The notes under the pieces are model-generated. The model searched no databases and was not told the DNA's origin. It was given only the letters and a program-made list of their open reading frames with translations. Shown piece after piece: positions 7,539-15,989 of a stretch of DNA of 16,908 nt (position 1 is its first letter; the number at the start of each line of letters is the position of its first letter). The translations under genes were made by a program, and so were the position numbers. This DNA comes from JASJBU01 sp039714735 (GTDB lineage: Bacteria; Pseudomonadota; Gammaproteobacteria; Chromatiales; Chromatiaceae), in assembly GCA_039714735.1 (NCBI GenBank), contig JBDLIT010000087.1:1-16908 (forward strand). The letters run 5' to 3'.

Positions 7539-9078
7539 GCCTTGCCATTACGACACCACCCCTCTGATACAAAACCTCATACTCCGGTAAACCTTCCAGA
7601 TGCTTGTTTTTGGTCAGGACGATTTCTCCTTTTTCTGGGCGTCTGCTCGCTGTCACCTTACGGGTATAGACACTGAAACTGGGTGTGTTGAGTTTCCAGC
7701 GCACCACGCTATAGCCTTCACGGTTTGCGATGGCGGCGGCCTCCTTGATGGGTCCCTGTTTTATCTCACCCACGATCGGCAGTAAAAACAGCGACAGACC
7801 CAGCACAGAGACCAGGCCAGTTGTCAGCAGTTTGTCACTACTGTGGAATTTTCGGTCGATCATGCAGATCAGACAGAAGATGATGGCGGCAAGAAAAAAC
7901 AGCCGGTAAGCCAGGCTGAAGTGACTTTGGTAGTCGGCAATCATCTCTTGCGCAAAAGGATCTTCAACTCTGGGCAACATCTCAGCCATGATTTCAGGCA
8001 GCAGCAACTGAAAGGCAAACCAGAGCATGGCCGGTAGAAACAGCCAGAACCTGGAACGCAGCTCGGACAGATTCAGGGCCATGATGAGAAACAGGCCACT
8101 CAAACCATACAGCACATAGTGGGGCAGCTTGGTGCCCGAGAGAGAGAAAAAGATGATGACGAAACCAAACCATAGCAGGCTGAACAGGCTGAGATCATCC
8201 TGCAGGAACCGTCTGAATCTTGCGAGACTTTTCACCAGCAGACTGGTGTAAGGCAACGCCGCCACCAGTACAATCGGGATGTAATAAAACAGGTTTCCAC
8301 CATGTTTCTCCATGGGGCTCTGAAAGCGGTTTATGTTGTGCTTGAAGAAGAAGCCCTGGATAAAGGCATCCCCCTCTTTCAGAGTTTGAGCCACGTACCA
8401 GGGCGCTGCAATGAGCAGGAATATCGCGATACCGGCCGGATTGAATACGAGTCTGAACCAACTGCCAAGTTCGCGCTTTATCGCAAAGAACAGAAAACTC
8501 ACCATCAGGGGAATCAACACCGCAACAGGGCCTTTGGTCAGAAACCCCAGGCCGATGAGCGCGAAGCTGAGCAGCAGCCAGCGTTGCCGGCGCTCACGCC
8601 AGTAGAGAAAAATACTCAACATGCTGCTGGTGATGAACAGATTCAGCAGGGCATCGGCGGTGGCGGCGCTGGCCATCACCGACACCTCGAAGGCCGATGC
8701 GGTAATGATGGCGGCGGCCAGACCTGTCTGCTCATCCCTGATACGGCGCAGAAACAGAAAAATCGTGAGGGTCCAGAACGTGGCGGCAAGCGCCGAGGGC
8801 AGCCTGAAGGCAAATTCGTTGGTTCCAAATAGCGTAACACTGACCGCTTGCAGCCAGTAGATCAGAATAGGTTTGTCATACCTTGGCTGCCCATCCAGAG
8901 TGGTGGAGATAAAGTCACCGTTGATCAGCATCTCCCGGGTGGCCTCACTGAACGCACCCTCATCGAGATCAAACAGCGGTATGGCGTGGATATTGAAATA
9001 GAAGCTGACCACAATCGTGAGCAGCAGCAGGATGCGCAGCTGTGACAGACTCAGGTGTATGAAGGGAGTGGGTGACAT
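7528..9078 (-). CDS. GT39/ArnT-like integral-membrane glycosyltransferase (first copy)
   Basis: This 516-aa protein has about eleven hydrophobic segments. The first periplasmic loop carries PLFDLDEGAFSEATREM (D37, D39, E40) and RYDKPILIYW (66-74), as in ArnT and other GT39 enzymes; the acidic pair is the expected catalytic site. FLTKGPVA (about 179-186) is a further family motif. ArnT uses undecaprenyl-phosphate-aminoarabinose to modify lipid A; other members transfer different sugars, and this sequence does not fix the choice. A soluble C-terminal part of about 90 residues follows the last TM. It is convergent with the PAP2 gene (11-nt overlap) and divergent from the second GT39. No donor-synthesis gene (arnA, arnB, arnD) is beside it, so an arnT name is not justified. 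Confidence 0.85.
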   Translation of the reverse strand: MSPTPFIHLSLSQLRILLLLTIVVSFYFNIHAIPLFDLDEGAFSEATREMLINGDFISTTLDGQPRYDKPILIYWLQAVSVTLFGTNEFAFRLPSALAATFWTLTIFLFLRRIRDEQTGLAAAIITASAFEVSVMASAATADALLNLFITSSMLSIFLYWRERRQRWLLLSFALIGLGFLTKGPVAVLIPLMVSFLFFAIKRELGSWFRLVFNPAGIAIFLLIAAPWYVAQTLKEGDAFIQGFFFKHNINRFQSPMEKHGGNLFYYIPIVLVAALPYTSLLVKSLARFRRFLQDDLSLFSLLWFGFVIIFFSLSGTKLPHYVLYGLSGLFLIMALNLSELRSRFWLFLPAMLWFAFQLLLPEIMAEMLPRVEDPFAQEMIADYQSHFSLAYRLFFLAAIIFCLICMIDRKFHSSDKLLTTGLVSVLGLSLFLLPIVGEIKQGPIKEAAAIANREGYSVVRWKLNTPSFSVYTRKVTASRRPEKGEIVLTKNKHLEGLPEYEVLYQRGGVVMARLIP

Positions 9079-9130
9079 GGGGTTTATCTGTGCTTGTTCG
9101 ATAGGTTAAGAAATGAGCAGTCTGTCCAGG

Positions 9131-9159
9131 ATTATCAGGGTGGTTTGCCAGCTTGCCAG
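9131..9159 (-). promoter_or_regulatory. Candidate minus-strand promoter for the first GT39 gene
   Basis: On the minus strand CTGGCA (9154-9159) and GATAAT (9131-9136) are separated by 17 nt, giving four and five matches to the sigma70 boxes. The start would lie about 45 nt before the GT39 ATG. Its -35 overlaps the -35 of the plus-strand promoter almost base for base. Confidence 0.4.
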
Positions 9160-9182
9160 ATTTTAGGGTGAGTCATTATACT
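9153..9182 (+). promoter_or_regulatory. Candidate plus-strand promoter for the second GT39/GT2 operon
   Basis: TTGCCA (9153-9158) and TATACT (9177-9182) are separated by 18 nt, with five of six matches each to sigma70 consensus boxes. The predicted start near 9189 leaves a leader of about 75 nt before ATG 9264. The gene itself shows no strong ribosome site. Confidence 0.5.
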
Positions 9183-9263
9183 GGTTGCGACTATTTAAGG
9201 TGTAACCGCTTCAGTCGCGATGATCACCCTTCACCCCTAAGGTCCCATTAAAGTCTGTTTGCT

Positions 9264-10724
9264 ATGAAAGATTCGATCTCCCGAAGGGAGTGGTTTTACC
9301 TGCTCGCGATCTTACTGGGGCTGCTGCTGTTTAAATTCTGGCTGACCCGGATAACCGGACTGGAGATGCATTTCGATGAGGCCCAGTACTGGACCTGGTC
9401 GCAGCAGCTTGACTGGAGCTATGCCACCAAAGGTCCGTTGCTGGCCTGGCTGATTGCGGCCAGCGAGACACTCTTCGGGCATGGCGACTGGCAGGTCAGG
9501 CTCCCCGGGTGGATTGCCGGCAGTCTTTTTCTACTGCTCCTACATCTGTTCGCCCGAGATATCTGGCAGAGCCGTGCAGCAGGCTGGTGGGCGCTGTTGC
9601 TGGGCTTGCTGACCCCGGTCTACTTCGTCCTCGGTCTGGTGATGACCACGGATGTGTTCCTGTTTCTGTTCTGGACCTGGGGATTGTGGGCGGCCTACCG
9701 GGCGTTGATCCGGGAAGACAGACTGGCCTGGTATGAATTGGGCGCGGCGGCAGGGCTTGGGGTCCTGGCGAAACTGAGCATTGGGCTCTTGCCGGCAGCG
9801 GTTGGACTGTTGGTGCTGATTCACCCGGATTACCGACGGCATCTGAAAGACCCCCATGTGTGGGGTGGGATTCTGCTGTTGTTTGTCTTTGTCAGTCCCA
9901 TGTTGCTGTGGAATGCAGCCAACGATTGGGTGATGTTCCGGCACAACGCCGGGCATGTCTCACACGATGACTGGTCGTTGCTGCGGGTCGGTGAGTTCCT
10001 GCTGGGTCAGTGTCTGGCGCTCTCACCCCTGGTGGTGCTGGTCGCCATCACTCTGCTGTGGCGGCGCCCGGCAGAGGCGGGTGGACGAATACTCTGGACC
10101 ATCTCGGTTGGCTGTATCCTGTTTTTTCTGTTCAAGGCGGCGAGCGCGAGAATTCTGATTAACTGGGCGGCGCCTGTCTATATCGGCTTTATTATCCTGC
10201 TGGCAGGTCGTATTCAGGGCCTCTCAAGGGCCTTGCACGGACTTTTTCTGGCAGGTCTGGTGTTTTCCATAGTGACCGTGGCGGTAGCCATGGCCCCTCC
10301 ACTGTTTGGGTTACCTGAATACAAGGGTGGATTGAAGAAACTTCGCGCCTGGCAGGCTCCGGTCGCCGAGCTTGCGGATCTGGCGAGCGGGGTGGATTTT
10401 CTGTTGGTTCCGGATTACAGGCTGGCTTCGGAGCTCTCTTTCTACTGGCCCGCTGAGATCCGAGTCTACCTGTGGGGGAGTCCGGGGCGGCGTTTCAGTC
10501 AATATGATATCTGGCCCGGCCCGGAGGTGGAGGAGGGCCACACCGGCCTGTTTGTTTCCACCAATGGATATCGTATGGGGACGGTGTCCGAGGCGTTCAA
10601 TTTCTGCGTCAAGTTGCCTCAGGTCGAGGCATTGACCCGGAATGGCGGTATCGTGCGCACCCTCTACCCGGTGCGTTGTGGGGGATTCAAGCAGGCTGAA
10701 CGATTTATTCCCCAGAGATACTGA
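9264..10724 (+). CDS. GT39-family integral-membrane glycosyltransferase (second copy)
   Basis: This 486-aa polytopic protein has the GT39 loop-1 signature MHFDEAQYWTWS (D38, E39), YATKGPLLAWLI (53-64) with K56, and LGVLAKLSIG (about 165-174). About ten membrane segments precede a soluble C-terminal part (about 350-486). Like other family members it should use a polyprenyl-phosphate sugar donor on the periplasmic side. It differs from the 7528-9078 copy by its DEAQYW rather than DLDEGAF motif, so the two are distinct subfamilies and probably act on different donors or acceptors. It is followed after 88 nt by a GT2 gene of the type that makes such donors, a typical donor-maker and donor-user pair. 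Confidence 0.85.
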   Translation: MKDSISRREWFYLLAILLGLLLFKFWLTRITGLEMHFDEAQYWTWSQQLDWSYATKGPLLAWLIAASETLFGHGDWQVRLPGWIAGSLFLLLLHLFARDIWQSRAAGWWALLLGLLTPVYFVLGLVMTTDVFLFLFWTWGLWAAYRALIREDRLAWYELGAAAGLGVLAKLSIGLLPAAVGLLVLIHPDYRRHLKDPHVWGGILLLFVFVSPMLLWNAANDWVMFRHNAGHVSHDDWSLLRVGEFLLGQCLALSPLVVLVAITLLWRRPAEAGGRILWTISVGCILFFLFKAASARILINWAAPVYIGFIILLAGRIQGLSRALHGLFLAGLVFSIVTVAVAMAPPLFGLPEYKGGLKKLRAWQAPVAELADLASGVDFLLVPDYRLASELSFYWPAEIRVYLWGSPGRRFSQYDIWPGPEVEEGHTGLFVSTNGYRMGTVSEAFNFCVKLPQVEALTRNGGIVRTLYPVRCGGFKQAERFIPQRY

Positions 10725-10812
10725 ACCCGCTAATATCTTCCTGAAGACGTACTGACTGCCAAAAAAATGAGTTAAGATCACTAACCTTAGGTGACTACAG
10801 GAATCAAATGGC

Positions 10813-11838
10813 GTGAACCAGCAACCAACAGCGCGGACAGAGGATCAGCATAAAAGGCTCTCATTGGTCATACCTCTCTATAACGAAAGGGAAAATGTGG
10901 TTCCTTTGTTGAAGCGCGTGCATGACTGCCTGGCCGATTATCCGGCGGACTGGGAGCTGATCCTGGTGGATGACGGCAGTTCTGATGAGACGGTTGAGTG
11001 GATCAAAGAGGACATGACGCAATATGGCAATCATATTCGCATCATTGCCTTGCAGCGCAATTTTGGTCAGACAGCGGCCATGCAGGCCGGCATAGACCAT
11101 GCCCGGGGAGAGATCATCGCCATGATGGATGGTGATCTGCAGAATGATCCGGTGGACATACCGCGCATGGTAAACCGCCTGATCGATGAGGATCTGGACA
11201 TGGTGGCGGGTTGGCGGCGCAACCGTAAGGACAATCTCTGGCTGCGCAAGATCCCTTCCCGCATGGCTAACCGTCTGATCGGCCGGATTACCGGAGTCAC
11301 CCTGCACGATTATGGCTGCAGTCTGAAGGTGTTCCGTGCGGAGGTCTTCAAGAGTGTCCGTTTGTACGGTGAAATGCACCGCTTCATTCCTGCCTGGCTG
11401 GCCGCCCACACATCACCCAGCCGCATCAAGGAGGAGGTGGTGACCCACCATGCCCGCCAGTTTGGTGAATCAAAATATGGATTGTCCCGCGCCTACCGGG
11501 TCTTGCTGGACCTGCTCTCGGTCTTTTTCTTTATGCGCTTTCTGGCCAAACCCGGACATTTTTTCGGCAGGATCGGTCTGGCGTTTGGTCTGATTGGCTC
11601 GCTGGCCCTGTTATGGCTGAGTTGGGTGAAGTTTATCCTGGGTGAGGATATCGGTGGCCGTCCTTTACTGCTGGTGGGAATCCTCTGTCTGGTGATGAGC
11701 GTGCAGTTCTTTACCACCGGGGTACTCAGTGAACTGATGGTCCGCACCTACTTTGAATCAGGCACGGCCGAGTCCTATGTAGTGCGCAGTGCGTCCAGTC
11801 TCAATGCGGATGCACAGGCGGACTGGAAAAAGGTGTAA
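10813..11838 (+). CDS. DPM1/GtrB/ArnC-like GT2 polyprenyl-phosphate sugar transferase
   Basis: This 341-aa protein has an N-terminal GT-A domain (about 15-230) with VIPLYNE (19-25), LVDDGSSDET (51-60) and the metal-binding D106-G-D108 in MMDGDLQNDP, plus QRNFGQTAAMQAG (81-93). The C-terminal third carries two membrane segments (about 251-271 and 283-307), the GtrB/ArnC layout rather than the single or absent TM of eukaryal DPM1. Such enzymes move a sugar from a nucleotide donor to undecaprenyl phosphate on the cytoplasmic face. The start is GTG at 10813, nine nt after AGGAA (10799-10803). An ATG at 10808 is out of frame and meets TGA after one further codon. The gene follows the GT39 gene and is likely cotranscribed. 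The sugar is unknown. Confidence 0.88.
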   Translation: MNQQPTARTEDQHKRLSLVIPLYNERENVVPLLKRVHDCLADYPADWELILVDDGSSDETVEWIKEDMTQYGNHIRIIALQRNFGQTAAMQAGIDHARGEIIAMMDGDLQNDPVDIPRMVNRLIDEDLDMVAGWRRNRKDNLWLRKIPSRMANRLIGRITGVTLHDYGCSLKVFRAEVFKSVRLYGEMHRFIPAWLAAHTSPSRIKEEVVTHHARQFGESKYGLSRAYRVLLDLLSVFFFMRFLAKPGHFFGRIGLAFGLIGSLALLWLSWVKFILGEDIGGRPLLLVGILCLVMSVQFFTTGVLSELMVRTYFESGTAESYVVRSASSLNADAQADWKKV

Positions 11839-11873
11839 GCATCAGAGTGAGTTAGTTTTTCGAAGGAGACAGT

Positions 11874-12452
11874 TTGGATACGAAAATATTTCAAGGAAGA
11901 CTCGAGCGCTGGAATGATGAGAGAGGATTTGGTTTTATCCGTGTTGAAGCTAACGCCCGTGATGTCTTTGTACACATTTCCGCGTTTAAGAAAAACACAA
12001 GCCGACGACCCAGATTGGATGATATCGTTTTATACGAAATTCATACTGAGAAAGATGGGAAGATGCAAGCCGTAAACGCCCAAATCAAAGGATTGAGCTC
12101 GGCAAAGACAAGCCGCAAGTCCCGCAAGCCAGGACTCAGAAAAAGCCCAAGACCGAGTCACAACACATCGATCACAAAGGGAATCTCAATTGTTTTCATC
12201 CTTGTGATGGGGGTTTTTCTTTACAAAAACTATGCGCTAGAGAGCAGTCGTTCGAATGCTGTAGAAAGTACTCCGAAACCAGTCAAACAGGTTAAACAAG
12301 TTAAAACGGAATATAGCTGCCAGGGTAAGGTCTACTGTTCTGAGATGAGGTCCTGCGAAGAGGCAATGTTTTATCAACGTAACTGCCCGGCAACCAAAAT
12401 GGATGGGGATCATGATGGCGTTCCCTGTGAAAGGCAGTGGTGTGGGCGGTAA
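11874..12452 (+). CDS. Cold-shock domain / TM / excalibur-domain protein
   Basis: This 192-aa protein has three parts. Residues 5-72 form a cold-shock domain with RNP1-like RGFGFIRV (17-24) and RNP2-like DVFVHIS (30-36), so RNA or ssDNA binding is expected. A basic linker (about 73-100) leads to one membrane segment (about 102-120). The C-terminal part (148-190) is an excalibur domain: cysteines 149, 155, 161, 171, 185 and 190, with D177-G-D179-H-D181-G forming the Ca2+ loop. With the basic linker inside, the cold-shock domain is cytoplasmic and the disulfide-capable domain faces the periplasm. The start is TTG at 11874 with a strong AAGGAGA five nt before it. It lies 35 nt after the GT2 gene and may be cotranscribed. 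Related cold-shock/DUF1294 membrane proteins are known; the function of this layout is not. Confidence 0.85.
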   Translation: MDTKIFQGRLERWNDERGFGFIRVEANARDVFVHISAFKKNTSRRPRLDDIVLYEIHTEKDGKMQAVNAQIKGLSSAKTSRKSRKPGLRKSPRPSHNTSITKGISIVFILVMGVFLYKNYALESSRSNAVESTPKPVKQVKQVKTEYSCQGKVYCSEMRSCEEAMFYQRNCPATKMDGDHDGVPCERQWCGR

Positions 12453-12590
12453 AATATGTCATTCACGACAGACTGAAGCCTTAGTGAGAGTCTGAATTAG
12501 TCATGTCTTCACTAAATTTTGTAATAGTTCAAACTCAATTTGATCTGACAACCCTTAACATTAGCTGCCATTCATAGTAGAGCAAAAATA

Positions 12591-13013
12591 ATGGGCATAC
12601 AGGGCGAACCTGCTCCGCCTGCCCACGTGTATGTAACCAATCAGCCTTATCATCTGGCACTCAACGAAACACGTTTGCCGCGAGCCTGTCTTTCAGTTGG
12701 ATTTAAAATTCCCGATTTCGGACACGACACGAAATTCCCTTCATATACTGAAGCATATAAGGCTCGCATAAAATACGCTGCACTGAACGACGTTCAGAAA
12801 GCTATGATCTCCTATAGCATTCCAATTACATTTGACGGCGAGATTCCGCAGTTCGCATACGGTGAGGCCGAGCGGAGATTCACCATTGGCGAACGCCTCG
12901 ATGTAGCAGAAGGTGTAACAATGACCCTTCAGTCAGGAATCGTTATGGAGCCAGAGCAAAAAGCATACCTTTTAGGAGTCACCTTGGAGCAGACCTTGGG
13001 AAACGCAACTTAG
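12591..13013 (+). CDS. Unrecognised 140-aa protein
   Basis: The frame is open for 140 codons from ATG 12591 to TAG 13011-13013. I do not recognise a domain. The protein has no signal peptide or membrane segment, is mixed in charge, and contains several proline and aromatic residues early (PAPPAHVYVTNQPYH). AGAG lies about 9 nt before the ATG, a weak ribosome site. DNA is A+T-richer than ptsP or the lipid genes, and a 138-nt gap separates it from the excalibur gene. A short acquired gene or a fragment of a larger one are both possible; the long frame and even amino-acid use favour real coding. Confidence 0.5.
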   Translation: MGIQGEPAPPAHVYVTNQPYHLALNETRLPRACLSVGFKIPDFGHDTKFPSYTEAYKARIKYAALNDVQKAMISYSIPITFDGEIPQFAYGEAERRFTIGERLDVAEGVTMTLQSGIVMEPEQKAYLLGVTLEQTLGNAT

Positions 13014-13250
13014 AAATAGACATACCCCAAAGGAGACATTTGTTTTAACACCTGTTATTTGCAAGAAACGGATATTGAGGATTGGTCGATTGTGTATCTG
13101 CGAAAAAATTTTGGATCGGCTATGATGCCTAAGTTGTCGATTCTGCCCCCAAAGCACAAGATAAGGGCACCATCGGATCAGCGGGCTAAGGATTTACCTT
13201 GACATAGTAGGAGCGCCCTCTTCTCAGCCCTGCAAACGCATTTTACAACA

Positions 13251-13271
13251 GGACGCCGGACGTCGGACGCC
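13251..13271 (+). repeat. Three tandem 7-bp repeats before ptsP
   Basis: GGACGCC, GGACGTC and GGACGCC lie head to tail and end 27 nt before the ptsP ATG. The middle unit differs by one base. It contains a GACGTC palindrome. A role in the ptsP leader is possible, but there is no direct sign of one. Confidence 0.55.
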
Positions 13272-13298
13272 TTTCACCTGACAACAACCATTGCGACT

Positions 13299-15566
13299 AT
13301 GTTGGATCTCCTTCGTCGGATTACCCAAGCCGTCAGTGCAGCAACCAGCCTGGACGAGGCCCTGGAGCTGATCGTCAGCCGGGTCAAACAGGCCATGGAA
13401 GTTGACGTCTGCTCGGTATACCTGACCGACAAAGAGAGCGGCAGCCATACCCTGACGGCCACGGAAGGGCTGAATGCGGACGCTGTCGGTAAGGTCGTGC
13501 TGGCCAGGAACGACGGCTTGGTAGGCCTTGTGGCGGAGCGCCAGGAACCGGTCAATCTGGACGCCGCCGCCGACCACACTCGGTATCACTATTTCCCGGA
13601 GACCGGCGAGGAACGCTACAACGCTTTTCTCGGCGTACCCATCATCCATTACCGCCGGGAACTAGGCATCCTAGTGGTGCAGCACCTGGAAGCACGCCGT
13701 TTCAGCAACGACGAATTGGCGTTCCTTGTCACTATCGCGGCCCAATTGGCGGGTGCCGTAGCCTACGCCCTAGAGGCCGGAAAGACACAGACTCACCTAG
13801 CAGAGCGCGAAGGCCGATCGGATTTCCACCAGGGGGTTCCCGGCGCACCTGGGGTGACCATAGGGACCATCGTACTGCTCAGCCCCCTGGCGGACCTGGA
13901 TAGCGTCCCGGACCGGCAGGTGGAGGACGTGGTGTCGGAAGAGAGCGTATTTCTCGAAACCGTGACCACGGTACAGGCGGAACTGAGGTCCGATGCCGAG
14001 AAACTGTCCGGAGCACTCACTTCCGATGCACAGGCCCTGTTCGACGTGCATGTGATGTTGCTCAGTGACGATAGCCTGTTGTCCGGCGTGGTACAGCGGA
14101 TTCGCGCCGGCAACTGGGCACCGGGGGCATTGCGCGATACCATCAGAGAGCATGTGCGGGTCTTCCAGAAGATCGAAGACCCCTATCTGCGTGCGCGGGC
14201 GGAGGATGTGCGGGACGTGGGCCGGCGCCTCCTGGGACACCTGCAATCCATTCAACCGGAAACCCGGCAGTATCCGAAGCACTGCATTCTCATGGCGGAC
14301 GAAGTCAGCATCGCCCATATCGTCGCTGATGTACCCTTGTCACACATCGCTGGCATCGTCTCCATGAAAGGCTCCCGGGCATCCCACGTGGCGGTGCTAG
14401 CCAGTAGTCTGGGCGTACCCGCAGTAATGGGACTGGGGGAGTTGCCGGTGGAGAAGCTGGATGGGGAGAAGATCGTCGTCAACGGTTACAAAGGACAGGT
14501 CTGCATCGATCCCACAGCGCTGGTGATACGCCAAGTCAAGCACCTGATCAAACAGGAGAAAAAGGTCTCCAAGGGATTGGAGGCGCTGCGTGGCCTACCA
14601 GCCGAAACCAAGGATGGTTCACGGGTCCTGCTGTACGTTAACAATGGCCTAATGGACGATATCGATACCCCTGATGACTGCTCTGCGGAAGGGGTGGGAC
14701 TGTACCGAACCGAGTACAGCTTCCTTTCCCGCAAATCCTTCCCGACCGAAGATGAGCAGTACATGATCTACCGCAAGGCTCTGAAAGCCTACGCGCCCCG
14801 CCACGTGGTAATCCGCACCCTGGACGTGGGTGGCGACAAACCCCTGACCTATTTCCCCATTGAAGAGGAGAATCCTTTCCTCGGCTGGCGCGGCATCCGC
14901 ATCACCTTGGATCATCCGGAAATCTTCATTACCCAGCTGCGTGCCCTGCTGCGTGCCAATGAAGACCTAAATAACCTCCATCTCCTACTGCCAATGGTCA
15001 GCTGTATCCGCGAAGTGGACACCGCACTCGAGTTGCTGGACCGGGCACACGAAGAGTTGGAAGAGGAGGGCTATCATCTGCCTGACCCACCCGTTGGGGT
15101 CATGATCGAGGTCCCCGCCATGTTGTATCAGGCGGAGGCCCTATTGCGTCGGGTGGATTTTCTCTCTATAGGCAGCAACGATCTGACCCAGTACCTGCTC
15201 GCAGTGGATCGTAACAATGCCCGGGTGAGCCAACTGTACGACAGTTTGCACCCTTCGGTATTGCGTGTCATGTCGGATCTGGTGGACACGGCCCACAAGC
15301 TCGGCAAACCGGTCAGCGTATGCGGCGAAATGGCGGGAGATCCGGCAGCCGTGCTGCTATTGGTGGGGATGGGGGTGGACATCCTCAGCATGAGTCCCGC
15401 CAGCCTGTCCCGGGCCAAGAGCGTAATCCGCAACCTCAGTCGTAGACAGTCGGAGAATTTGCTGCGCAAGGCGTTGGGCATGGAGGACTCGGAAACGATT
15501 CGCGACTTTATCAACAACGAACTGGACGCCGTGGGTCTAGGCAGCCTGGTAGGGGCGGGAAAATAA
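13299..15566 (+). CDS. ptsP: GAF-domain phosphoenolpyruvate-protein phosphotransferase (EI-Ntr)
   Basis: This 755-aa protein matches the usual length and order of PtsP: a GAF domain (about 15-160), the swivelling phospho-His domain with SRASHVAVL (H363 as phosphorylated residue), and the PEP-binding barrel with GLYRTEYSFL (467-476), RTLDVGGDKPL (506-516), NPFLGWRGIR (525-534), GVMIEVPA (600-607), SIGSNDLTQYLLAVDRNN (623-640) and VCGEMAGDP with acid/base C675. It takes phosphate from PEP and passes it to NPr (PtsO) and then PtsN, linking nitrogen state to regulation; the GAF domain senses glutamine or related signals in known cases. The start MLDLLRRITQAV fits the family start, though no good ribosome site precedes it. 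The frequent neighbour rppH is absent upstream, and both flanks are accessory DNA. Confidence 0.95.
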   Translation: MLDLLRRITQAVSAATSLDEALELIVSRVKQAMEVDVCSVYLTDKESGSHTLTATEGLNADAVGKVVLARNDGLVGLVAERQEPVNLDAAADHTRYHYFPETGEERYNAFLGVPIIHYRRELGILVVQHLEARRFSNDELAFLVTIAAQLAGAVAYALEAGKTQTHLAEREGRSDFHQGVPGAPGVTIGTIVLLSPLADLDSVPDRQVEDVVSEESVFLETVTTVQAELRSDAEKLSGALTSDAQALFDVHVMLLSDDSLLSGVVQRIRAGNWAPGALRDTIREHVRVFQKIEDPYLRARAEDVRDVGRRLLGHLQSIQPETRQYPKHCILMADEVSIAHIVADVPLSHIAGIVSMKGSRASHVAVLASSLGVPAVMGLGELPVEKLDGEKIVVNGYKGQVCIDPTALVIRQVKHLIKQEKKVSKGLEALRGLPAETKDGSRVLLYVNNGLMDDIDTPDDCSAEGVGLYRTEYSFLSRKSFPTEDEQYMIYRKALKAYAPRHVVIRTLDVGGDKPLTYFPIEEENPFLGWRGIRITLDHPEIFITQLRALLRANEDLNNLHLLLPMVSCIREVDTALELLDRAHEELEEEGYHLPDPPVGVMIEVPAMLYQAEALLRRVDFLSIGSNDLTQYLLAVDRNNARVSQLYDSLHPSVLRVMSDLVDTAHKLGKPVSVCGEMAGDPAAVLLLVGMGVDILSMSPASLSRAKSVIRNLSRRQSENLLRKALGMEDSETIRDFINNELDAVGLGSLVGAGK

Positions 15567-15989
15567 GTACGGACAAGCTCACGCAAGCGGCCCCGATGAC
15601 TCCTGAGAGCCCCGCGATACGACATATGCGTATCTGCAAATCCAGCGAATATCCTACTTGTGATTTTTCTTGTAAACAGTCCACCTCATCGGTTTGCTAC
15701 GCAGGGGTGCAAGGAGGTGGGTGAAGGTCCAGAACTGGCCGACAGCACTCATTTTAAGCCAGTAGTTGTATGAATTCTAGCAGCGTGTGACCGTAATTGG
15801 CTGCAGGGCCCCACTGTCGCCGATCTCGACATGACCATGATGTGTCTCCTTTGCCGACAGAGCGGTCATTGAGCTCAGACAAACCACACCTATCATCAAG
15901 TCGAGAAAACGGTCATTGGTGGGGCAAGATATAGATGGGTGAGGTCATTCCATTAGTTTACTTTGGGTTACTTAGCCGCTTCGCATGGC
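15567..15989. other. Gene-free stretch with short repeats after ptsP
   Basis: No gene is supported. An inverted repeat GATACG-N7-CGTATC (15616-15634) follows ptsP but has no T-run, so it is a doubtful terminator. GCCGACAG occurs twice (15738-15745, 15853-15860), each followed shortly by TCATT. CGGTCATTG also occurs twice (15863-15871, 15910-15918). The broken translations between these repeats suggest decayed mobile or coding DNA, but I cannot name it. Confidence 0.4.

Noticed and set aside
13199..13227. TTGACA upstream of ptsP as a sigma70 promoter
   Set aside because: The -35 is perfect but the bases 17 nt on (TCTCAG) do not resemble a -10 box.
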